A stretch of 64,000 nucleotides of DNA, from assembly GCA_937928545.1 (NCBI GenBank), contig CALGJQ010000003.1, positions 1 through 64,000 of the forward strand, read 5' to 3'. The DNA comes from an uncultured Verrucomicrobiales bacterium (GTDB lineage Bacteria; Verrucomicrobiota; Verrucomicrobiia; Verrucomicrobiales; Akkermansiaceae). Under the pieces are notes generated by a model. The model was not told the DNA's origin. It ran no database searches and saw nothing but the letters and a program-made list of their open reading frames with translations. Shown here in pieces: positions 1 to 8,712 of this stretch (within the stretch, counting starts at the first letter, position 1; every line of letters starts with the position of its first letter). Both the position numbers and the translations under genes were made by a program.

Positions 1-16
1 AAAAACAACACCCCTC

Positions 17-51
17 AAAAATCCGCGCAGGTCCGCCCTCGCGGATTTTTT
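17..51. terminator. Rho-independent terminator of a gene left of the window
   Basis: AAAATCCGCG and CGCGGATTTT form a stem around a roughly 12-nt loop, followed by a T run on the plus strand and preceded by an A run, so it could act in both directions. It lies before priA and probably ends transcription of a gene outside the window. Confidence 0.7.
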
Positions 52-65
52 CGATCTCCCCCCTT

Positions 66-98
66 CACTATTCCGCATTCACCAATCACCATTCCCCC
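66..98 (+). repeat. Short low-complexity CAC/ATTC repeat before priA
   Basis: Degenerate copies of ATTC and CACCA units (CATTCACCAATCACCATTC) run right up to the GTG start of priA. The same kind of sequence precedes tspO near 63080-63140. It leaves no obvious Shine-Dalgarno sequence for priA. Confidence 0.45.
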
Positions 99-2351
99 GT
101 GCCCCTCTCCGCTAGCGTCCTCATCGATGGCCCCTCCGAGCTCGTCTTCGACTACGCCATCCCGGAAAACCTTAAAGTCCTCCCCGGCTGCCGCGTCCGC
201 ATCCCCCTCCGTAATCGCCCCGCCACCGGCACCGTCCTCCGCATCGAGGACAAGCCCCAAGGCGACTTCGCCCTCCGCTACCTCACCGACCTCGTCGATC
301 CAGAACCCCTCGTCACCGCCCCCCTCCTCAAACTCGCCGAATGGATCACCTCCTACTACGGCACCCCGCTCGAACAAGTCATCCGCTCCATCATCCCCTC
401 TTCCATCCGTGGCGAAAAAGGCTCCGCCAAAACCCGCCGCGCCGCCGTCCTCGAAAAGGCCCCCAGCGACGAAGAACTCGCCACCCTCGCCAAACGCGCC
501 AAGCGCCAACACCAAATCATCACCCTCCTCTCCGTTGCCACCGCACCCGTCCCCATCACCGAGCTCGGCGGCCCCTCCGCCTCCGCTTCGCTCAAAGCCC
601 TCTCCGAAAAAGGCTGGGTCAAAATCGTAGACCTCGAAGTCCGTCGCGACCCCGATGCCAACGAAACCTTCGTCCCCACCGAGCCCCTCACCCTCAACCA
701 CGAACAAGCCGAATGCCTCAAAGTGGTCCAAGCCTCACTCAACCTCCCCTCAACCTCCCCTCAACCAAGCCCCAATAACCCAATCACCCAATCACCCATC
801 CTCCTCCACGGCATCACCGGCTCCGGCAAAACCGAAGTCTACCTCCAAGCCACCAAAATCGCCCTCGACCTTGGAAAAAACATCATCATCCTCGTTCCCG
901 AAATCTCCCTCGCCCCCCAAACCGTCCAACGCTTCAAAGCCCGCTTCCACGAACTCGTCGACCAAATCGCCGTCCTTCACTCACACCTTTCACAAGGCGA
1001 ACGCTTTGACGAATGGCACCGCATCCGCTCCGGCAAAGCCCGCATCGTCATCGGGGCCCGCAGCGCCATCTTCGCTCCCGTCAAGGACCTCGGCCTCATC
1101 ATCGTCGATGAAGAACACGAACCCGCCTACAAACAAGAAAACCCACCCAAGTATCACGCCCGTGACCTCGCCGTCGTCCGCTGTCATCTCGAAAAATGCT
1201 CCGTCCTCCTCGGCTCCGCCACCCCCTCGCTCGAAACTTTCCAAAACACCCAACTCGGTAAATACCAACTCGTCAAACTCACCGAGCGCGCCGATGGAGC
1301 TTCCCTCCCCCTCACCCGCGTTGTCGATATGCGCATCGAGGCCAAGAAACACAAAGGGCGCGACGCCATCATCTCCGACATCCTTCGTACTTCCATTGAA
1401 AAACGCCTCGAAGCGAACGAACAAGTCATCGTCTTCCTCAACCGCCGCGGCTTCGCCCGCTCCCTCCAGTGCCCACCCTGCGGCCACGTCATCGAGTGCA
1501 ACCACTGCGCCATCCCCCTCACCTACCACCGCGCCGAAGAACGCCTCATCTGCCACATCTGCGGCCACCAAGCCGTCGTCCCCCGCACCTGCCCCAACTG
1601 CAACGATGCCGCAATTCGCCAACAAGGATACGGCACCGAAAAAGCCGAAATCATTCTCCGCAAGGTCTTCCCCACCGCCAAGATCGCGCGCCTCGACACC
1701 GACACCACCCGCCGAAAAAACGCTCTCCGCGACACCCTTCGCGACTTCCGTGCCAAAAAGATCAACATCCTCCTCGGCACCCAAATGATCGCCAAAGGCC
1801 TCGACTTCCCCAACGTCACACTCGTCGGCGTCCTCAATGCCGACCTCTCCCTCTACGCCCCCGACTTCCGCGCTGGTGAGCGCACCTTCCAGCTCCTCAC
1901 CCAAGTCGCCGGCCGCGCCGGTCGTGGAGACCTCGCCGGAGAAGTCATCATCCAAACCTCCACCCCCCACTCCCCCTCCATCCAATTTGCCCGTCACCAC
2001 GACTTCAACGGCTTCGTCGCCCAAGAACTCGATGTCCGCCAACAATTTCAATACCCGCCCTTCACCCACCTCGCCCTCCTCTTAGCGAGATCCTCCCACG
2101 AACGCCGCGCCGAATTCACCCTCCAAACCCTCCACCGCAAACTCGCCGAAAACCTCCCCGAAGGAGTCATCCTAGGCGACCCAATCCCCAGCCCCCTCAC
2201 CAAGTCCCACTCCCAATTCCGCTTCCAACTCCTCATGCGAGGCCCCAACCCCCGCGCCCTTTCCCATCACCTCAACAAAATCCTAAGAGCCACCCCCACC
2301 CCCGAAGACGTCATCGTCACCGCCGACCTAGACGCCTACGACCTCGGCTAA
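99..2351 (+). CDS. priA: Primosomal protein N' (replication restart helicase PriA)
   Basis: ATP-dependent 3'-5' helicase that reloads the replisome at stalled forks. It has Walker A GITGSGKT (about residues 238-245), a DEEH box near 336, the LGSATPS motif, a zinc-binding region with paired cysteines (CPPCGHVIECNHC and following pairs, about 458-505), and helicase motifs GTQMIAKGLDFP and QVAGRAGRG near 605. The length of 750 residues is normal for the family. The start is GTG at 99; an earlier in-frame start is not supported. Just before Walker A (about residues 214-233) is a Ser/Pro/Asn/Gln-rich linker encoded by CCTCAACC- and CCCAATCA-type repeats like those found between genes elsewhere in the window. 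Third codon positions are overwhelmingly C. Confidence 0.97.
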   Translation: MPLSASVLIDGPSELVFDYAIPENLKVLPGCRVRIPLRNRPATGTVLRIEDKPQGDFALRYLTDLVDPEPLVTAPLLKLAEWITSYYGTPLEQVIRSIIPSSIRGEKGSAKTRRAAVLEKAPSDEELATLAKRAKRQHQIITLLSVATAPVPITELGGPSASASLKALSEKGWVKIVDLEVRRDPDANETFVPTEPLTLNHEQAECLKVVQASLNLPSTSPQPSPNNPITQSPILLHGITGSGKTEVYLQATKIALDLGKNIIILVPEISLAPQTVQRFKARFHELVDQIAVLHSHLSQGERFDEWHRIRSGKARIVIGARSAIFAPVKDLGLIIVDEEHEPAYKQENPPKYHARDLAVVRCHLEKCSVLLGSATPSLETFQNTQLGKYQLVKLTERADGASLPLTRVVDMRIEAKKHKGRDAIISDILRTSIEKRLEANEQVIVFLNRRGFARSLQCPPCGHVIECNHCAIPLTYHRAEERLICHICGHQAVVPRTCPNCNDAAIRQQGYGTEKAEIILRKVFPTAKIARLDTDTTRRKNALRDTLRDFRAKKINILLGTQMIAKGLDFPNVTLVGVLNADLSLYAPDFRAGERTFQLLTQVAGRAGRGDLAGEVIIQTSTPHSPSIQFARHHDFNGFVAQELDVRQQFQYPPFTHLALLLARSSHERRAEFTLQTLHRKLAENLPEGVILGDPIPSPLTKSHSQFRFQLLMRGPNPRALSHHLNKILRATPTPEDVIVTADLDAYDLG

Positions 2352-2361
2352 AACCTCAAGG

Positions 2362-2420
2362 AGCGCGGGCGTCCCGCCCGTCTCCCCCGCCCGTATCCCC
2401 GCCCGTATCCCCGCTCCTAA
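2362..2420. repeat. GC-rich palindrome plus CCCGCCCGTATC tandem repeat
   Basis: GCGGGCGTCCCGCCCGT forms a hairpin and is followed by repeated CCCGCCCGTATC units, ending in CCTAACCAAGC, a motif that recurs in other intergenic spaces of this window. It looks like a REP-type dispersed element rather than a terminator, since no T run follows. Confidence 0.45.
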
Positions 2421-2475
2421 CCAAGCACCTCAATTTACATTTACCCCCAATTTTAATACTGTATATTCATATCAA

Positions 2476-2613
2476 ATGCGGCGTGTATTTTTCTTCATTC
2501 TCCAAATCACCATCGCCTTCGGCCACGGCGAACTCGGCGAACAGATCACCACGCCAGATCCACATGGAGGCGGTGTTTCCGTCGCTTACAATAGAATCGC
2601 ACCACGAGATTAA
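2476..2613 (+). CDS. Possible small secreted peptide or gene remnant (45 aa)
   Basis: An ATG opens a 45-codon frame with a short basic start and a hydrophobic stretch (RRVFFFILQITIAFG) like a signal peptide, then a Gly/His-rich tail. It lies alone in the 365-bp space between priA and the gene at 2717. I recognise no family. It may be the 5' remnant of a larger secreted protein, since the following 100 bp hold no further open frame that continues it convincingly. Composition is closer to average than priA. Confidence 0.25.
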   Translation: MRRVFFFILQITIAFGHGELGEQITTPDPHGGGVSVAYNRIAPRD

Positions 2614-2716
2614 GCATTCACGACACCGCAGACCTTACCGTCTCAAGAGACAAAAATCACACCCACCAAACTCAAGGAAAATGGCGAACCGCACGGCAGG
2701 AGCCGTGAAAACGACT

Positions 2717-3085
2717 CTAAACCTTCCCTAATTCGATCAAGAAATCTCGCCTCACCTTCCGGTCTTCAAGAGACTGAGAAATGTCCTCATTAATATCCCT
2801 TGCCTCCGCATCATACCCCTTCGAGTAATTAAACAGATGCTTCGGAAAATACTCCTCAAAGGCATCCCGCTCCTCATTCGTAAAGCGGCCCCATATTGCA
2901 AAATTGAGGGTCCTTGCGAGCTTCTGCTTCATCTTAAGCGTCAACTTTCGACCCATCGCCGCCCGCTGAACCTGCTTATGAGTCAGTTGCTCCGGCGAGA
3001 CCTCAACCATATCATGATGAGACAGTCCCCATTGCTCTAAGAGCGCAGCTAGAGGTTGAGGGCCGAAATCACGATCTTCGCTCAT
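2717..3085 (-). CDS. Conserved hypothetical protein, probable helix-turn-helix
   Basis: A 122-residue soluble, charged protein without signal peptide or membrane segment. Residues about 8-60 (LAALLEQWGLSHHDMVEV, then LTHKQVQRAAMGRKLT and LKMKQKLARTLN) have the spacing and polarity of a Cro/XRE-like helix-turn-helix, so DNA binding is an inference. It lies 9 bp downstream of the desaturase gene on the same strand and is likely cotranscribed with it. I do not recognise a named family; its role is unknown. Confidence 0.7.
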   Translation of the reverse strand: MSEDRDFGPQPLAALLEQWGLSHHDMVEVSPEQLTHKQVQRAAMGRKLTLKMKQKLARTLNFAIWGRFTNEERDAFEEYFPKHLFNYSKGYDAEARDINEDISQSLEDRKVRRDFLIELGKV

Positions 3086-3094
3086 AGTAGGTTT

Positions 3095-4321
3095 TTATGC
3101 CGAAACCGTGCGGAAATCACCAAGCTTACGAACAAGCTCTCGGGTCTCACGTTCCCAGCGCTTCAAGGTCTCCTTTGAAGCATCAATCGAATCAGAAACA
3201 GACGTTTCAAACTCATTTAAATTCTCTTTCAACTTATCCAGAAGCTCATTCACTCGGGCCAAGGCAGCCTCGCTAATCGAAGCCTCATCGACTTTTAACT
3301 CGGCCAACTTTGCTTCCGCTTTCCGCTCAGCCTCTTTCATCTCAGCTGCAACGATCTTGCTCGTCGGAACGCGGCGCAGGTCACTGACTAATCCCACCTT
3401 ATGAAGAGCCATAATTGACCACTTTGTAGGATCAAAGTTCCAAGGCTTCACTCCGTTCCGGTAATCGTGCTGAAACTCGTGATGGTAGTTGTGATACCCT
3501 TCACCGTAGGTCACGAGAGCCATGATCCAACTATCGCGAGCACTGCAACGGGTCGAGTAAGGCTGCTCACCAATACAGTGGCAAAGGGAGTTAATAAAGA
3601 AAGTCGACTGCTGAACAAGCACGACACGGAGCGCTCCAACCACGAGAACTCCAGCCAAGATTCCGGGCATTCCACCAATCGTGATGAACCCAACGATTGC
3701 TGGGAAAATTAAACCCGCGATAAAAGCGATCCAAACATAATAGCGATCTTGGAAACGAACCAAGGCGTCCTTACGAAGATCCTTCACATTGTCCATAGGC
3801 TGCTCGGCATCCAGTTTGAAAAGGATCCAACCGATGTGAGCCCAAAAGAACCCCTTGGTAATATCATAAGGGTCTTCATCGTGGTCAGTGTGCTTGTGGT
3901 GACGTCGATGGTCGGAGGCCCAATGGAGCACCGAATTCTCGAAAGCACAGGCTCCAAAGACCAAGGTAAAAAGACGCACCGGCCACTTCGCCTTGAACGA
4001 CAAATGAGAAAACAGACGGTGGTATCCCAGCGTAATACTAAGACCCGTCGAAATCATGTAAAAGGCAAAGAGGCTCCACATGATCCAGTTCATATCGTGG
4101 AAGAAGAGGAAAACGGGAGCAGCAATGACCCCGAGAAGGGTGATGACAAACAGGAATGAGGTATTCACCCAGTTAACTCGATGATAAGGAATATTGAGGT
4201 TCATTTTCAGAAATTTATTTGAGGGAAAGAGCTTTCCCGAGGTCATCCCCGGATCGGGTTCATGATATCGGTCTTTAGCAAAAAAGCGAGTGCCAAATTC
4301 CGACGCCGAATGAACGCTCAC
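3095..4321 (-). CDS. Membrane fatty acyl-CoA/acyl-lipid desaturase (delta-9 type)
   Basis: Di-iron membrane desaturase that introduces a cis double bond into acyl chains. The three histidine boxes are visible: HRLFSH, HRRHHKH and a C-terminal GEGYHNYHH; NxxHW context (VLHWASDHRRHH) and four hydrophobic segments fit the family. The GTG start at 4321 is favoured by an AAGGAGG just upstream; an ATG 39 codons later (4204) would give the more usual N-terminus. Beyond the catalytic domain (after about residue 310) is a charged Ala/Glu/Lys-rich helix of nearly 100 residues predicted as coiled coil, unusual for this family. The small gene at 2717 follows after 9 bp. Confidence 0.92.
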   Translation of the reverse strand: MSVHSASEFGTRFFAKDRYHEPDPGMTSGKLFPSNKFLKMNLNIPYHRVNWVNTSFLFVITLLGVIAAPVFLFFHDMNWIMWSLFAFYMISTGLSITLGYHRLFSHLSFKAKWPVRLFTLVFGACAFENSVLHWASDHRRHHKHTDHDEDPYDITKGFFWAHIGWILFKLDAEQPMDNVKDLRKDALVRFQDRYYVWIAFIAGLIFPAIVGFITIGGMPGILAGVLVVGALRVVLVQQSTFFINSLCHCIGEQPYSTRCSARDSWIMALVTYGEGYHNYHHEFQHDYRNGVKPWNFDPTKWSIMALHKVGLVSDLRRVPTSKIVAAEMKEAERKAEAKLAELKVDEASISEAALARVNELLDKLKENLNEFETSVSDSIDASKETLKRWERETRELVRKLGDFRTVSA

Positions 4322-4430
4322 AAAACCTCCTTTCTTTCAGAGAGAAACGTATTCACCAAATAAGAAAATAGACAATCCTCGCACTTTTTTGTCAGACACC
4401 TATTTGTCCTCCGTATCTAATCCTGAATAC

Positions 4431-5996
4431 ATGAAACATTTTTTCATCGCTACACTGGCCCTCATCTCTCCGCTTCTGGCTGATCATCCAGGAAAAGCCC
4501 CTTACGAACTCTACTGTGGAGCCTGTCATGCTCCGGACGGAAAAGGCATTAGCGGTGGACAGTTCCCCCCTCTCGCAAAAAGTGAATGGGTCTCGGGAAA
4601 ACCGGAACGCATCATCGAAATCGTGCTTCATGGCCTGCAAGGCGAAATCGAAGCAGCCGGCAAAAAATACAATCTCGCCATGCCTCCGCACAAAGACTCC
4701 CTCAAGGACGACCAAATCGCGGACATCATCAGCTACGTCCGGAACTCGTGGGGCAACAAAGGCTCTTCAGTCACGAAGGAGCAAATCGCCGCCATGAGAA
4801 AAGCCACCTCTAAGCGAGAGGTCATGTGGAAAGCTGATCAGCTTCTTAAAAAATACCCCATCGAAAAGCCCCCCGCTATCAACGACCTTCTTTCCTACAC
4901 TCATCTCGGACCATTCAAGACCCTTGCTGATCTTCGAAAGTCAAAAGCCGTAAACGCCGAGGAAGAAAAAAAAGGCCTCATCTCCCTCCAGCATGCCGCT
5001 CTCAAAAACGACAAACGCGACAACTACGGTCTCGTCTGGGAAGGCTGGCTCAATGTCCCTCGCGATGGCAAATACACCTTCCACTACGACACCGATGACG
5101 GAGGCGCCGTAAGCATCAACGGAAAAGAAATCATCACACGCGATCGCATCGGGCCCGCCGGCACCCCCACCAAAAAATCCATTCAACTCAAAAAAGGCCG
5201 CGCCGATATTAAAATCGAATACTACGAATTTAAGGGTCAAGAGCTCATCTCTCTCGCTTGGGAAGGACCCAAGATGAAGATGAAATCCCTCTCCGATACC
5301 AAATCGAAAGGCGGCAAAAAGGGAAGCAGCGCTCCTCCCATCCCCATCGTTGCCCCCGCCGGAGAAGCCACCATCTATCGCAACTTCATCGCCGGGACCG
5401 ATCCACGGGGCATCGGCGTCGGATATTCCGAAGGCGTCAACCTCGCCTTCAGCGCCGACTCCATGAGCCTCGACATGCTTTGGAAAGGAAAATTCATCGA
5501 CGGTGGTCGCCACTGGACCAACCGAGGCCAAGGCAACGAAGCTCCTGCCGGAGAGCAACTCGTCACCGTGAACCGCGGCCTCGCCTTTGCCATGCTCGAA
5601 AGCCAAACCACCGCTTGGCCAAAAGAAGCCGATGCAAAAATCAAGCCCGCCTTCAAAGGATATAGCCTCAACAAGCAGCAGCAACCCACCTTCAACTATC
5701 ACTTCGGCCCCGTCAAAGTCGCCGACTTCGCAGCCCCCACCGCCGAGGGCTTCACTCGCACTATCACCCTAGAGGTCCCCTCACCCGGTTCTTCAAATGA
5801 TGAACTCTATTTCCGAGCCCTCAGCGGAGGCAGCGTAAATAGCGGCAGCGAGCGAAGCTTCACATTCAACGACGACCTCCTCCTCAACGTCACCTCTTCC
5901 GAGCATCCCCCCTTCACCCGAGAGAATGAACTCCTCATCCCCATCCCCCTCACTCCGGGCACTCACAAAATCGAAATCTCATACACTTGGAAATAA
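4431..5996 (+). CDS. Secreted cytochrome c with PA14 domain
   Basis: The ATG at 4431 gives a clear signal peptide (KHFFIATLALISPLLA); an upstream in-frame start at 4389 would bury it. A monohaem cytochrome c domain with CGACH near residue 25-29 and a distal Met in AMPPHKDSL follows. A PA14-like beta domain with WLNVPRDGKYTF and DTDDGGAVSINGKEI lies at about residues 195-280, and a further beta-rich C-terminal region is of unknown type. The gene is 30 bp upstream of a PVC-type dehydrogenase, so the cytochrome may accept electrons from it in the periplasm; PA14 modules usually bind glycans. The exact substrate cannot be read from sequence. Confidence 0.85.
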   Translation: MKHFFIATLALISPLLADHPGKAPYELYCGACHAPDGKGISGGQFPPLAKSEWVSGKPERIIEIVLHGLQGEIEAAGKKYNLAMPPHKDSLKDDQIADIISYVRNSWGNKGSSVTKEQIAAMRKATSKREVMWKADQLLKKYPIEKPPAINDLLSYTHLGPFKTLADLRKSKAVNAEEEKKGLISLQHAALKNDKRDNYGLVWEGWLNVPRDGKYTFHYDTDDGGAVSINGKEIITRDRIGPAGTPTKKSIQLKKGRADIKIEYYEFKGQELISLAWEGPKMKMKSLSDTKSKGGKKGSSAPPIPIVAPAGEATIYRNFIAGTDPRGIGVGYSEGVNLAFSADSMSLDMLWKGKFIDGGRHWTNRGQGNEAPAGEQLVTVNRGLAFAMLESQTTAWPKEADAKIKPAFKGYSLNKQQQPTFNYHFGPVKVADFAAPTAEGFTRTITLEVPSPGSSNDELYFRALSGGSVNSGSERSFTFNDDLLLNVTSSEHPPFTRENELLIPIPLTPGTHKIEISYTWK

Positions 5997-6026
5997 TCCG
6001 GCAATCTCACCATACATTTTTAGACC

Positions 6027-7475
6027 ATGAAACACCTCCTTCTCTCCGCCGCCCTCGTTTCCACCGCGCTCGCCGACCCACAACAATCCGAATACTACCT
6101 TCGCGAAGAAATCCCCACTCCCGAAGGTGAAGTCCTCGAGCTCGGTGGCATTGCCATCATGCCCGGTAAAAAGGTCGCTGTCTCCTCTCGACGCGGTGAC
6201 GTCTGGGTCTGCGAAGGCGCTTACGAAAAAGACCTCTCCAAAGTCAAATGGACCCTCTTCGCCCGCGGCCTTCATGAGCCCCTCGGCATGTTTTACAAAG
6301 ACGGCTCCCTCTACCTCACCCAGCGTCCCGAGATCACCAAGCTCACCGACACCGATGGTGATGGCCGCGCCGACCAATTCGAAACCATCACCCAACACTG
6401 GGGCATCGATGGCAACTACCACGAGTATAACTTCGGCTCCGACCCAGACAAAGACGGCAACATCTGGGTCGTCCATTGCCTCACCGGATCCGGCGGAGCC
6501 AGCGACAAATCACCCTGGCGCGGCTGGTGCTATCGCTACGGTCTCGACGGCACCGCCATCGCCACCTGCCCCGGCATCCGCTCCCCAGGTGGCATCGGAT
6601 TTAACCAAGCAGGCGACGCCTTCTACACCGACAACCAAGGACTCTGGAACGGCTCCTCTTCTCTCAAGTGGCTCAAGCCCGGCGGCTTCATGGGCAATCC
6701 CACCGGGAATAAATACGTCAACCTCGTCGAAGGGATGGAAAATCCACCTGAACCCGAAACCGGCTCCCGCATGGTCGTCGAACACGACAAAGACAAGCGC
6801 ATCATCCCGCCCGCCATCATCCTCCCTCACGGAAAAGTCGGCCAGTCACCCACTGCCGTCATCTACGACTCCACCGAAGGGAAATTCGGCCCCTTCCAAG
6901 GCCAAGTCCTCGTCGGAGAACAAACCCACTCCCAAGTCCAACGCGTGCACCTCGAGAAAGTCAAAGGCTTCTACCAAGGTGCCGTTTGGAAATATCTCGA
7001 AGACTTCCGCTCCGGCATCGTCCCTGCTCGCATGGGTGAAGACGCCACCCTCTTCGTCGGTGGCACCAACCGCGGTTGGGCCGCACGTGGCGGAAAAACC
7101 TTCACCTTCGAACGCGTCCGCTGGACTGGTAAAACACCCTTCGAAATGCACGAAATGCACGCCAAGCCCGATGGCTTCGTCATCACCTTCACCGAGCCCA
7201 TCGATGAAGAGTCCGCAAAGAGCGTCGCCTCCTACCAAACCGGCGCATGGACCTACATCTACCAAAAAGGTTACGGCAGCCCCGAGGTCGACAAAGTCAC
7301 TCCCAAGATCGAATCCATCACCGTCGCTCCTGACAAAAAATCAGTCCACCTCAAGGTCTCCGGTCGCGTCCGTGGCCACGTCCACCACTTCAATCTCGCA
7401 GGAGTAAAGTCAGCCAAAGGCACCAACCTCTGGCACCCCGACGTCTACTACACCCTCAACGAGATTCCCGACTAA
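6027..7475 (+). CDS. Secreted PVC-type sorbosone/glucose dehydrogenase-like beta-propeller protein
   Basis: A signal peptide (KHLLLSAALVSTALA) is followed by a six-bladed propeller of the large planctomycete/verrucomicrobial membrane-bound-dehydrogenase family. Typical features are GGIAIMPGKKVAVSSRRGDVW, a calcium-binding-like TDTDGDGRAD loop near residue 110, a HEYNFGSDPDKDGNIW segment and IRSPGGIGFN. The C-terminal 120 residues look like a beta-sandwich. Family knowledge suggests PQQ- or metal-dependent oxidation of a sugar or polyol; the substrate is unknown. It is cotranscribed with the preceding cytochrome gene (30 bp gap) and ended by a bidirectional terminator. Confidence 0.8.
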   Translation: MKHLLLSAALVSTALADPQQSEYYLREEIPTPEGEVLELGGIAIMPGKKVAVSSRRGDVWVCEGAYEKDLSKVKWTLFARGLHEPLGMFYKDGSLYLTQRPEITKLTDTDGDGRADQFETITQHWGIDGNYHEYNFGSDPDKDGNIWVVHCLTGSGGASDKSPWRGWCYRYGLDGTAIATCPGIRSPGGIGFNQAGDAFYTDNQGLWNGSSSLKWLKPGGFMGNPTGNKYVNLVEGMENPPEPETGSRMVVEHDKDKRIIPPAIILPHGKVGQSPTAVIYDSTEGKFGPFQGQVLVGEQTHSQVQRVHLEKVKGFYQGAVWKYLEDFRSGIVPARMGEDATLFVGGTNRGWAARGGKTFTFERVRWTGKTPFEMHEMHAKPDGFVITFTEPIDEESAKSVASYQTGAWTYIYQKGYGSPEVDKVTPKIESITVAPDKKSVHLKVSGRVRGHVHHFNLAGVKSAKGTNLWHPDVYYTLNEIPD

Positions 7476-7498
7476 AAGAGAAGCTCTTCCCTCAAACG

Positions 7499-7534
7499 AA
7501 AAAGCCACCTTCTCACGAAGCGTGGCTTTTTTCT
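7499..7534. terminator. Bidirectional Rho-independent terminator
   Basis: AAAAGCCAC and GTGGCTTTT pair around a 13-nt loop with A and T runs on both sides. It separates the convergent dehydrogenase (plus) and ThuA (minus) genes and serves both. Confidence 0.85.
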
Positions 7535-8514
7535 TACTTCTTAAACTTCGCCTCCCGCTTCTCATCCACCTTCGCGGCCTTCACCTTTTGCCATTCCTCA
7601 AGCGTCGGCAGATCTAAAACCTTCATCTTTCCTGCGTCATAGCTATCCAAGTTCGCATTCAAATCCTCTTTCGTCAGCGACTTAGACTTCACCCCACCTT
7701 CCGGAACTTTCATCCCAGTCGTCCACACAATCGCATTCAAAACCACCGTCCGGAACCCATCGAGGGCCCAATTGCGATGATAATGCCCACCCGTAAAGCC
7801 CACTCCTCGCCCGCCGTTCGGACGCTCATAGCCCCACATCAAAGTCTGTTCTTTGTTCAAGCCATCCACACCATGCTTATTCCAAAGGTTAATATACCTC
7901 CGCATATTTTCCCGCGTCGGAGTCGCTCTTACCAAATCTAAAACGGACTCACGATCATTCACAAAGCGCATATTGTAATAAAACTCATCTAGGCAAGTCA
8001 CCGTCTCGGGAATCCCATTCCCAATTTCATGCTCCTGATCCACCTTCAGATCAGCAAGCCAGTGAGGATTCACCGACCACCCAGACTCCATCGCTCCACC
8101 AATCCATGGTTGATAATACTTCCTCCCCTGCTTCGCATTCGGATGCACCGCATAGTGCATAAAAGCCATCCCAACCCCCTTCTTCGCCAGCGTATCAAGA
8201 TACTTCCACTCACCACCAATACCGCTCACCCCGTCTGCAAAGATGAAAATCGCATCTGCATCGTCCAGAACCGACTTATCCTTCTTCCAATTCTCCCCCA
8301 CAACGACCGCCTCAACATCCAGACCACTCTCTTCATTCAACGCCCTCGCCAGCAATAAACACCCCGCCCGAAACTCGTGCTCGCCCGATGCGTGACTCCG
8401 GCTCCCCGCAATCAAAACGATCTTCTTTTTCTCCACCTCATCCTTCTTCGCGAGAATCACAAAGGGAAAAAACAAAGCCAGAACAAGGGGCAACAGAATA
8501 GCAACACGTTTCAT
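7534..8514 (-). CDS. Secreted ThuA-domain protein
   Basis: ThuA/trehalose-utilisation-like family, a class I glutamine-amidotransferase-like fold common in secreted carbohydrate loci of this phylum. The signal peptide is KRVAILLPLVLALFFPFVILA. The mature protein starts with KIVLIAGSRSHASGEHEF, the first strand and loop of the fold, and contains VGMAFMHYAVHP, WIGGAMESGW and RGVGFTGGHYHRNW, which match the conserved His and Gly segments of this group. It is 326 residues long. It converges on the dehydrogenase gene, so it is a separate transcription unit. Enzymatic activity of this family is unproven in general. Confidence 0.85.
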   Translation of the reverse strand: MKRVAILLPLVLALFFPFVILAKKDEVEKKKIVLIAGSRSHASGEHEFRAGCLLLARALNEESGLDVEAVVVGENWKKDKSVLDDADAIFIFADGVSGIGGEWKYLDTLAKKGVGMAFMHYAVHPNAKQGRKYYQPWIGGAMESGWSVNPHWLADLKVDQEHEIGNGIPETVTCLDEFYYNMRFVNDRESVLDLVRATPTRENMRRYINLWNKHGVDGLNKEQTLMWGYERPNGGRGVGFTGGHYHRNWALDGFRTVVLNAIVWTTGMKVPEGGVKSKSLTKEDLNANLDSYDAGKMKVLDLPTLEEWQKVKAAKVDEKREAKFKK

Positions 8515-8712
8515 AGGGCTGCTCTATATACGTCCATCAACAAAATTTTCTCAAGCTCGAAGAATCGCCCAGCTCATGAACATCTCCCCCCTTGAATCAT
8601 CAGACAAGCAAAGGCCTGAAACTTCAAAACGCAAAATCCAAGAAGAACTCATCATCAACCCATGAAATCTGCTTGATCCACGCGGCCAGACATCCAAGCT
8701 ATCGAAAGTCAT

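Noticed and set aside
990-2069. Long minus-strand open frame opposite priA (359 codons)
   Set aside because: It is antisense to the conserved priA helicase motifs and gives a Gly/Asp/Glu-rich low-complexity protein, the expected by-product of C-rich codon use on the other strand.
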